Source: Bacteriovorax stolpii
GTDB taxonomy: Bacteria > Bdellovibrionota > Bacteriovoracia > Bacteriovoracales > Bacteriovoracaceae
Direction: 5' to 3'
Assembly: GCA_945890905.1 (NCBI GenBank)
Contig: CAMDDI010000018.1
Coordinates: 1-21,128 of the forward strand
Length of the DNA stretch: 21,128 nt
Under the pieces are notes generated by a model. It made no database searches, had not been told where the DNA came from, and was given only the letters and a program-made list of their open reading frames with translations. Shown here piece after piece: positions 15,490-21,128 of this stretch. A program made the translations under genes and the position numbers. Position 1 is the stretch's first letter. Each line of letters starts with the position of its first letter.

Positions 15490-17321
15490 AGCCCCTCACG
15501 ACAGTCCCGTACAATCGAATAAAACCCTTTCATGATGGTTTTATGTCTGGGTGCAATGATAGTTGTCACATTTTTTTGATCTGGGTCTAGGTCCTGATAA
15601 GTGGCAAATTGCTGTGCCAATTGATAGAGCTCATCATGACTTAACTTCGGACGCAGCTTTTGTACTTTATCCACAATATACGTAATGGAATCCCCAGTTA
15701 CACGATCATAGCGATTGATAACCGAAGATCTCATAGTGAGTTCAAGCAAAAATTGGCCTTGAGACTGGGTGTACTCCTTAGTCACCGCTTTCACCATGCT
15801 CATGTAGAGATTTTGGAAGCGATTGACCTGTCTTTTTCTCATGACGGTGAGCTTAAGATCAGTTCTTTTTGCGTATGAAGACTTAATGATTTCTGTGAAA
15901 TCTTCAGGAGAAAGAAGAGATTCTCGGGAGAGATAAATCTGTGGCAATTCACGCATGATATCTCTCATGCAGAAAATAGCATCACGATTAATTCCGTCTG
16001 CGACTTTATAAACACCACGTTTAGACTTGGCCCTTTCAAAATAGCTATAAACCTTACGAAATTTAGTTACTGTAGGAAGTTGGGTCTGAAGAAGGAAGTC
16101 TTGTTGTTTTTTCTTAAAGCCCATTTTCTGAAGAAGATTTCTATTCTTAGCATTAGCAAAATGCTTATCAAATTGTTCGAGCACCTGATGCCTACGGAAA
16201 TGAGATAAAGATTTTTTCTTACCAGTGGTGAGGAAATCAGCAATTTGAGCAAAGCACTGAACAATGTACTTCGCTTTCTGTCTTTGCTCTAAGATGGTAG
16301 TGGAATATCTTTGCACATCATCATAGCGGTACTCAGCATGGAAGAGACCAAACTGACGGATAGATCCGTAGTCGATAATTCCTCCATCCATCAAAATATT
16401 GTCCCCGTCCCAATCAAGCCAACAGAAAATATATTCATCTTCAAATTTGGCCGAAACTTCAGCAAACTCACGGGCCACCTGGGAGGCCAGGTAGTAATAC
16501 TTTTCTTTATCATTTTTAAAAGTCGTCTGCTCCCACGCCTTATTTTCAATTTGGCGATGGATGTAATAGTCAGTCACTTGCTTTAAAGTTTGAAAATTAT
16601 TTTGCTTTAAGTGACCAAAGAAATGACTTGGACGCATAAGATTTGGATTAGCACGGATGTTGATCCCTAGACCCTTATCGTATTCAACTATAGCGAGAAC
16701 TCTTTCTGTTTTAAATCCGTTACGACCTAAAACTTCTGAGAAGAAAAGAGTCTCAAGTCCTTCAGAAACCTCTGAGAGTCCGCAACCGTAAGAGATTGAA
16801 GGATCCCCAGTTTGATAGAATTTTTTATTGATGTTACAGGCCGGTGAAAGTTTTGTTCCACCAGTACCGCAACTTGAAACGTCCCAAGTTAATCCATTGT
16901 GACGGACAGTTCCGTTCCACACTGTACGCCCGTCCCCTGAAGTGCGACCTGATTTATCTGGATGCTGCAACTGAAGGTAGCGAGTTGCCATGTAGGTGTG
17001 GGGATGAATTTCGTCTTCAGGAAATTTAATGTTATTTATGACGTCGTATTCGTTAATGATCACAAGACTGAAAGTTTCGAGAATTTCTCTCTCTAACTCA
17101 GGGTTCATTTTTTCAGGATGATTTTTCGCAAGAAGTCCCATTTCGCGGGCAAGCTCAAAATTGAAGAAAGAGACTTTTCCACCTTTCTTATAACGGGCCT
17201 TATACTCCACTCTTCCTTGAGGAACTTGTTCTTTAAAGGGATGCTCGCCGTTGAGTCGACTGAATGCTGGATAGGACCGTTTGCCAATCTCATCGACTGG
17301 ACTTTTTTTGACTGGGTTCAT
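15486..17321 (-). CDS. Divergent SelO-family (YdiU/UPF0061) pseudokinase, putative protein adenylyltransferase
   Basis: A 611-residue protein that I place in the SelO fold from an ordered set of motifs. NGLTWDVSSCGTGGTK (142-157) matches the glycine-rich strand (W-D-L-x-L-K-G-x-G). Glu190 lies in the following helix. Arg223 and Arg230, spaced seven apart in IRANPNLMRPSHF, match the SelO R-x6-R before the FG/HF turn. GDNILMDGGIIDYG (306-319) matches the TDN...IDYG catalytic segment with Asp307, Asn308 and Asp317. Known SelO enzymes bind ATP upside-down and AMPylate proteins in redox responses. Here the lysine of LKG is Cys151 and the SRGGDGR loop is not recognisable, so activity is uncertain. 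The C-terminal 250 residues are basic and unassigned. It overlaps the S51 gene by four bases. Confidence 0.7.
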   Translation of the reverse strand: MNPVKKSPVDEIGKRSYPAFSRLNGEHPFKEQVPQGRVEYKARYKKGGKVSFFNFELAREMGLLAKNHPEKMNPELEREILETFSLVIINEYDVINNIKFPEDEIHPHTYMATRYLQLQHPDKSGRTSGDGRTVWNGTVRHNGLTWDVSSCGTGGTKLSPACNINKKFYQTGDPSISYGCGLSEVSEGLETLFFSEVLGRNGFKTERVLAIVEYDKGLGINIRANPNLMRPSHFFGHLKQNNFQTLKQVTDYYIHRQIENKAWEQTTFKNDKEKYYYLASQVAREFAEVSAKFEDEYIFCWLDWDGDNILMDGGIIDYGSIRQFGLFHAEYRYDDVQRYSTTILEQRQKAKYIVQCFAQIADFLTTGKKKSLSHFRRHQVLEQFDKHFANAKNRNLLQKMGFKKKQQDFLLQTQLPTVTKFRKVYSYFERAKSKRGVYKVADGINRDAIFCMRDIMRELPQIYLSRESLLSPEDFTEIIKSSYAKRTDLKLTVMRKRQVNRFQNLYMSMVKAVTKEYTQSQGQFLLELTMRSSVINRYDRVTGDSITYIVDKVQKLRPKLSHDELYQLAQQFATYQDLDPDQKNVTTIIAPRHKTIMKGFYSIVRDCREGL

Positions 17322-17367
17322 GGCCTTTCATCATCCTTGATAAGGTCTAAACAAAAATCTTAATTTA

Positions 17368-17398
17368 AGTATACGGTAAAGAAATCAAAACCTGACAA
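17368..17398 (-). promoter_or_regulatory. Candidate sigma-70 promoter for the SelO-like gene
   Basis: On the minus strand TTGTCA (17398-17393) and TATACT (17373-17368) each match five of six consensus bases, with a 19-base spacer that is longer than ideal. Transcription would begin near 17361, 40 bases before the ATG at 17321. This would let the SelO-like and S51 genes be expressed apart from the upstream hydrolase gene. Confidence 0.4.
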
Positions 17399-17422
17399 AA
17401 AACATACTAGGCAAATTCAGCA

Positions 17423-18265
17423 TCACATTGGAGGTAAAGACTCAACTAATGCTAAAAATCTTTTGTGGTTCACTCCATCGCGACTACCAAAAATATCGAT
17501 GTGTCGTCCTTCGGGAAATTTCCACAACCATTTCTTCTCTGATTTTAACTGCTTGTAGATCTGTTTTCCGAATTTCTCTGGAACAATAGAATCTTTTTTT
17601 CCCACGATCACCAGCACTGGAGTACGGATTTTATTTATCACTTTGGCCGAAGCGTACTCATCAGAAACTAAAAAATATCCTAGAGGACTGATGGGCCAGA
17701 GGAACCAAACCGAAGCCACACGATTTAAAGCGATCTTTTTGTAAGATGAAAAGGTGGAATCTTGAACTAATAGTGTGACTTTATCTTTGTATTTGAAATC
17801 TACCAACGCCCGAGCACAAATATTTCCACCTAAACTCTGCCCATAAACCACAAATTTTTTGCCACCGCGAGTTTGGTTTAACTCATATCCCTCTTCCAAA
17901 GCGGCCAGAGCATCAAGATAAGTTCCTTCTTGAGTGGCCTTACCTTCAGAATTCCCATAGCTCTGATAATCAAAGGTAAAAAGGTTATAGCCCTCGTACA
18001 CAACCCAGGCGAGAGATAGAAAGTGAGTAGAAATATTTTCAGCATTCCCATGAAACTGGATAATTGTTCCCTTCACTTCTTTAGTGGCCGCAGGAAAAAA
18101 CCAGCCTGTCAGTTTTGGGCCCTGCTTGGAGGGGAATTGTAACTCTTCATAAGTAAGCTTGAACTGAGAAGGATCGAAGTATTTCTGAGATGAAGGCTGA
18201 TAAGCTAGATTTGAGCAGCTCACAAGAGCTATTAAGGTCCAAAAAAAGAGGTACTTTGTTTTCAT
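17423..18265 (-). CDS. Lipoprotein alpha/beta hydrolase
   Basis: A 280-residue alpha/beta-hydrolase with a lipoprotein signal: MKTKYLFF..., lipobox LVSC with acylated Cys17. The +2 residue is Ser, which in Lol-type sorting favours the outer membrane. The catalytic triad appears to be Ser144 (YGQSLGG), Asp225 (GKKDSIVP) and His255 (GRHIDIF). QFHGNAEN is the oxyanion-side HG motif. Overall it resembles BEM46/YfhR-type serine hydrolases of unknown substrate, probably an esterase or peptidase acting in the periplasm. I chose the ATG at 18265: AGGA lies ten bases upstream, while the in-frame TTG at 18274 is too close to it. It lies upstream of the SelO-like gene on the same strand with a 101-base gap. 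Confidence 0.82.
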   Translation of the reverse strand: MKTKYLFFWTLIALVSCSNLAYQPSSQKYFDPSQFKLTYEELQFPSKQGPKLTGWFFPAATKEVKGTIIQFHGNAENISTHFLSLAWVVYEGYNLFTFDYQSYGNSEGKATQEGTYLDALAALEEGYELNQTRGGKKFVVYGQSLGGNICARALVDFKYKDKVTLLVQDSTFSSYKKIALNRVASVWFLWPISPLGYFLVSDEYASAKVINKIRTPVLVIVGKKDSIVPEKFGKQIYKQLKSEKKWLWKFPEGRHIDIFGSRDGVNHKRFLALVESLPPM

Positions 18266-18330
18266 CTTAATCAAATCCTAACCTTCTTAACACAGCATTC
18301 GTGTCATGATCAGTCCAAGAAGGGGCCTTT

Positions 18331-18456
18331 ATGCAAACTCTTTTTCGTCTGATGATTCTTGTCTCAAGTCCAGTTCTACTCTTTATTTATTGGAGAAATT
18401 CCATGAAAGAGTTGGATAACTTGCACGCCAACTATGATCTCAAATATGTAGAGTGA
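18331..18456 (+). CDS. Small single-pass membrane protein, 41 residues
   Basis: An ATG-initiated frame of 41 codons with a strong Shine-Dalgarno AAGGGG just upstream (about 18320-18325, five to six bases before the ATG). Residues about 4-20 are hydrophobic (FRLMILVSSPVLLFIYW), followed by a charged tail NSMKELDNLHANYDLKYVE: an N-terminal membrane anchor with a short hydrophilic segment. It fills the space between the divergent hydrolase gene and the convergent VanX-type gene exactly, and its stop abuts the stop of the latter. I recognise no family. The ribosome site, the composition and the fit make it a credible gene; conservation would settle it. Confidence 0.6.
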   Translation: MQTLFRLMILVSSPVLLFIYWRNSMKELDNLHANYDLKYVE

Positions 18457-18465
18457 TTACTCTAC
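18448..18465. repeat. Perfect inverted repeat spanning two convergent stop codons
   Basis: GTAGAGT (18448-18454), loop GATT, ACTCTAC (18459-18465). The seven-base stem covers the stops of both the small membrane protein (TGA 18454-18456) and the VanX-type gene (TAA 18459-18457), so both proteins end in -Val-Glu. Neither side is followed by a T tract on its own strand, so it is not a standard intrinsic terminator. It could still block 3' exonucleases or help bidirectional termination. Confidence 0.45.
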
Positions 18466-19122
18466 ATCAAAATCAAAATACTCTTCCGGAAATAACTCCG
18501 GCTTCAAAGAGTAGTGCCACCACTCCTGCGAAAAATTCTTAAACCCCTGCTCTTCCATCAAGTTTTTTAAAAGCAAGCGATTAGCATTTTGGGAACGGGT
18601 GACAAGTTTAGAATTTGTATGAGCGATATCATCAAAATAATCAAAGCCACTGCCCATATCAAGATTCTTTCCAGATTTTGGATCCCAAAGTGTTAAGTCC
18701 ACAGCACTTCCGCGAGAGTGACTGGATTTTGTGGCGATAAATCCAAGTTTAAATAAATCTTCACGTGTGTAACGTGGATAATAAAGGGCCTTTATTGAAG
18801 GATTATTCTCAGGCTCCTTGGCCCAGCTTTGAAAGAAGCTCACCGCTTTCACAGGACGATAGCTGTCAAAAATTTTGAGACTGTATCCGCGCTTAGTAGC
18901 TTCTTTTTGAACTTCGCAAAGTGCTTGAGCTGTGTTCACTGCCAGGTAGGCAATGGGAGCCTTGTATCCACTCACGATGGTCCCGGTGAAATTGTCAGCA
19001 GTAGAATAATTCATTTGAATTTTAATATCCGGACAAATTTCATTCAATGAAACAAACTGTGGGTGTGGATTGGCCATAGCAGTACCTACAAATATCATGA
19101 GTAGAAAGAGCATCATTTTCAT
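18457..19122 (-). CDS. VanX/DdpX-type D-alanyl-D-alanine dipeptidase, secreted
   Basis: A 221-residue zinc peptidase of the M15D family. The signal peptide is MKMMLFLLMIFVGTAMA, with cleavage likely after residue 17. Zinc ligands His135, Asp142 (SSHSRGSAVD) and His203, and catalytic Glu200 (QEWWHYSL) are in place. Arg89 in SYRP matches the VanX arginine that assists catalysis. These enzymes split D-Ala-D-Ala. VanX of resistance clusters is cytoplasmic, whereas DdpX-like forms are also found; an exported one fits periplasmic salvage or wall breakdown rather than vancomycin resistance. No vanH/vanA partners are nearby. AAGGGG precedes the ATG. The gene is 11 bases behind the DUF4105 gene on the same strand. 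Confidence 0.88.
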   Translation of the reverse strand: MKMMLFLLMIFVGTAMANPHPQFVSLNEICPDIKIQMNYSTADNFTGTIVSGYKAPIAYLAVNTAQALCEVQKEATKRGYSLKIFDSYRPVKAVSFFQSWAKEPENNPSIKALYYPRYTREDLFKLGFIATKSSHSRGSAVDLTLWDPKSGKNLDMGSGFDYFDDIAHTNSKLVTRSQNANRLLLKNLMEEQGFKNFSQEWWHYSLKPELFPEEYFDFDVE

Positions 19123-19133
19123 AGTGTCCCCTT

Positions 19134-21020
19134 TTAGTAAAAATACTGCAAGCCCAACTCACCTTTGGACATCCATTTATGATCCATTTCAAATCCTGAC
19201 CCTTTAAGAGACCAAGAAATTTGCGGATTCTGATGGAAGCGCAGCTCCCCTAGAGAGAGCAACTGGTGATCCCTAAAGAAGGCATCAGGCCGATAAGTAT
19301 TAAATTGGTACCCACTCTCCAGACTCATCAACCATTTTTCATTAAAGATATAACGTGTGAAAAATTTTGGTCCAAGTCCTAATCGGTAATGATCTTGGTA
19401 GAAGTTTTGAAGATTGAGCTCGGCATTCATTAGCAATGATAACAGAAAGCGACCTTGATTTAATTTAAGCGTATTTCCTATTGATCCTATGAGGTAAGCC
19501 TCAGGACAATCAGTGCATCCCAAGCGCTTTAACTGAGCAGCACCGGCATCCACTTCCCAAGAAAGCGGACTGGCCCAAAAATTTTGCTCAGGAAAATTTC
19601 TCACGTTGAGAATTGAAAATCGATCCAGCAGGAATTTTCCGTCCTGATATTTTTTTTCCCGATAAACAAAAGACATATTCGCCATCTCAAGCTGAGAGTC
19701 CAGCATAGAACCAGGAATGGGATCTAGCATGTCGTGAAACGATGATCTAAGTTCTAGGCGAGTTTGTTTTCCGCGCAAATGCTCATACCCCTCATACAGA
19801 CCAAGTCTTGTGGGTGAGTGACTTAAAGCTGGAGAAGCGTGTTGAAGTGAATCTTCTTTGGGATCATCTGAAGTGATCACAGGATTTGAAGCACGCGCTC
19901 TGAGAAGTGGTGCTTTAAGTTCTTTGGTCTTTAAGTCATCCGCAAGAATTTTATCAGCGTGATAGTAATCAAAAGCTTCAATTCCCACATCTAAAACATT
20001 GGCGGCATTTTTAACTTCTCTACCTTCAACTAGGCTTGGGGCCTTATCCGGTTGCATGGCCATTTTTTTTGCGGCCTTCAATGACTCTTGATCAAGATCT
20101 TTTGAAATCCTGATAAGTTTTGAATAAGTAGACTCTCTTCTTTTTCCCGGTCCAATGATGCCTTCAACTTGAAGAAGTCTTACAGTGTCGGCAGGGATAG
20201 TGAAGAGATGATAATGCTTGGTGAGATATTTCTCTGGCATCACCACTTCAATTAAACTCAGCAAATGGTAAGAGCAGTTTTCTAAAAAATAAAAATAATC
20301 AAAGTGAGTATGACCTAATTCCCAGATGTGATCCACCATCTCAAAGACTTGGTTGATATCCATCTTGAGTTCGTAAGACCAAAGGTCGCGAAACTCAGCA
20401 TTACTGTATTCCCGGACTTTATAATAGAAAGGAATGGCGGCAAAGCGACCTTTGAATCCTCCCAAAAGTCCCTTGAAGACATAAGTAAAAGGATCACTCC
20501 CTTTTGATTCAGCGGCATAGTTAATTCCATAATCCAGCATCTCAGTTTCGCTGCTATCGTCATAACGGGAAAGTCGCATGAAGGTATGTCCAAAAGCAGA
20601 ATTAGGATTACTTAAATAATAAGATGAGAAAACAATACTCGCCCTACGCGCGGCCATTTTAGAGAAAAAGGCCAGATAGGTTTGACATCCTTGCCAGTCC
20701 ACTTTCCAAGCATCTCCGAACTGATGATTGAGCCACTTAAACCGGGCCGGAAAACGGCATATAGGATGATTGTCTGTGGGATGAGTTTCTGTTGAAAATG
20801 CCTCATAGGCTTTTTTAATTTCAGCGTAGGCATCATACTTACCATTCTTTGCTAAAAAAAATTCAGATCCATCCGCTTCACTCTTCATAGGACCCATGCC
20901 CAGAATACTTTTGCGAAAATGGAGAAGTCGATGCCACTTTTGAGATTCAGAGAGTTTTTTAAGATCGGGAGTTTGCGCCCACGAGAAACTAGAGATCAAT
21001 AAGAAGAAGATGAGATACAT
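19134..21020 (-). CDS. DUF4105 (Lnb N-terminal periplasmic domain) envelope protein
   Basis: A 628-residue exported protein with signal peptide MYLIFFLLISSFSWA (cleavage about 15/16). The family hallmarks are in order: ICRFPARFKWL (87-97), SNPNSAFGHTFMRL (137-150) and FLENCSYHLLSLIE (246-258). His145 and Cys249 are the residues one would expect if the domain is a permuted papain-like (NlpC/LRAT-type) hydrolase; that fold assignment is my inference. From about residue 400 the sequence changes to alternating aromatic/polar strands ending in Tyr-Phe-Tyr, like an outer-membrane beta-barrel or barrel-like domain. Probably acts on or at the cell wall or outer membrane. An in-frame TAA 12 bases upstream rules out a longer protein. 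Co-directional with the VanX-type gene. Confidence 0.8.
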   Translation of the reverse strand: MYLIFFLLISSFSWAQTPDLKKLSESQKWHRLLHFRKSILGMGPMKSEADGSEFFLAKNGKYDAYAEIKKAYEAFSTETHPTDNHPICRFPARFKWLNHQFGDAWKVDWQGCQTYLAFFSKMAARRASIVFSSYYLSNPNSAFGHTFMRLSRYDDSSETEMLDYGINYAAESKGSDPFTYVFKGLLGGFKGRFAAIPFYYKVREYSNAEFRDLWSYELKMDINQVFEMVDHIWELGHTHFDYFYFLENCSYHLLSLIEVVMPEKYLTKHYHLFTIPADTVRLLQVEGIIGPGKRRESTYSKLIRISKDLDQESLKAAKKMAMQPDKAPSLVEGREVKNAANVLDVGIEAFDYYHADKILADDLKTKELKAPLLRARASNPVITSDDPKEDSLQHASPALSHSPTRLGLYEGYEHLRGKQTRLELRSSFHDMLDPIPGSMLDSQLEMANMSFVYREKKYQDGKFLLDRFSILNVRNFPEQNFWASPLSWEVDAGAAQLKRLGCTDCPEAYLIGSIGNTLKLNQGRFLLSLLMNAELNLQNFYQDHYRLGLGPKFFTRYIFNEKWLMSLESGYQFNTYRPDAFFRDHQLLSLGELRFHQNPQISWSLKGSGFEMDHKWMSKGELGLQYFY

Positions 21021-21047
21021 GGGACCTGCTTTTTAAGGACAGGCCCC
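21021..21047 (-). promoter_or_regulatory. Hairpin directly before the DUF4105 start codon
   Basis: In the minus-strand RNA GGGGCCUG (21047-21040) pairs with CAGGUCCC (21028-21021), with one G-U pair and an 11-base loop. The 3' arm contains the only Shine-Dalgarno-like AGG and ends at the base before AUG. There is no U tract, so translation control or RNA processing is more likely than termination. Confidence 0.4.
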
Positions 21048-21057
21048 ATTATAGAAA

Positions 21058-21128
21058 CTAGATACGAGTGTTGCAAGTAGTAGAAGCAACTGAATTGATG
21101 TTGTGAGTGATTTCAGTTGAAGAAGCTG
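21058..21128 (-). CDS. C-terminal end of an unidentified gene, cut by window
   Basis: The minus-strand frame reading ASSTEITHNINSVASTTCNTRI ends at TAG (21060-21058), 37 bases before the DUF4105 ATG. Its codon use looks coding, and the Ser/Thr/Asn-rich composition with one Cys would suit an exported protein. Another minus frame is also open across this short piece, so the call is tentative and no function can be given. Confidence 0.35.
   Translation of the reverse strand, partial: ASSTEITHNINSVASTTCNTRI

Noticed and set aside
16311..16586. Open frame antisense to the SelO-like gene
   Set aside because: It mirrors conserved SelO motifs on the opposite strand and has no coding features of its own.
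18457..19122. VanX-type gene as part of a vancomycin-resistance cluster
   Set aside because: No VanH dehydrogenase, VanA-type ligase or VanRS pair is nearby, and the protein has a signal peptide, unlike resistance VanX.
1..21128. Mobile element, prophage, CRISPR or defence island
   Set aside because: No transposase, integrase, repeat array, att-like direct repeats or shift in composition was seen; the genes are metabolic and envelope functions.

Overview
The window reads as ordinary chromosomal DNA of a Gram-negative, AT-leaning bacterium (roughly 40% GC by eye). It is tightly packed with short operons. Lipoprotein and Sec signals, a twitching ATPase, an OxyR regulator, a cls-ybhP pair, a DUF4105 envelope protein, a VanX-type dipeptidase and an LtaS-type phosphotransferase fit a predatory or related deltaproteobacterial lineage such as Bdellovibrionota (Bacteriovorax/Peredibacter-like). 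That placement is inference from gene content and style; there is no rRNA or other marker. I see no tRNA, rRNA, CRISPR array, insertion sequence or prophage, and no gene-free stretch over 300 bases.

Layout: (1) 1-757, minus: a DUF1338/HglS-type 2-oxoadipate dioxygenase, cut by the window edge. (2) 892-4554, plus: AstD-like aldehyde dehydrogenase, MFS exporter and RarD permease, spaced 2-4 bases apart. (3) 4544-5479, minus: OxyR with both redox cysteines, divergent from (4) 5542-6941, plus: a small YdcZ-type DMT membrane protein overlapping a compact ABC ATPase. (5) 7025-9670, plus: lipA-lipB-aroC. (6) 12820-9603, minus: pilT then a large LtaS-type membrane sulfatase-fold enzyme. (7) 12898-14830, plus: cardiolipin synthase and YbhP-type phosphodiesterase. 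(8) 18265-14827, minus: a lipoprotein alpha/beta hydrolase, a divergent SelO-family pseudokinase and a peptidase S51 family member, the last two overlapping by four bases. (9) 18331-18456, plus: a 41-residue single-pass membrane peptide. (10) 21128-18457, minus: the tail of an unknown gene, a DUF4105 protein and a VanX-type D,D-dipeptidase.

Together: region 1-2 may belong to lysine or other amino-acid catabolism with product export. Regions 5-6 supply lipoate, chorismate, pilus retraction and envelope decoration. Regions 7, 9 and 10 point to phospholipid and peptidoglycan handling. The most unusual item is the SelO-like protein: the catalytic Asp-Asn/Asp core is kept, but the glycine-rich/lysine segment is rewritten, and the gene is coupled to a peptidase gene. 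All four convergent gene ends in the window overlap or abut, with no intrinsic terminator between them.
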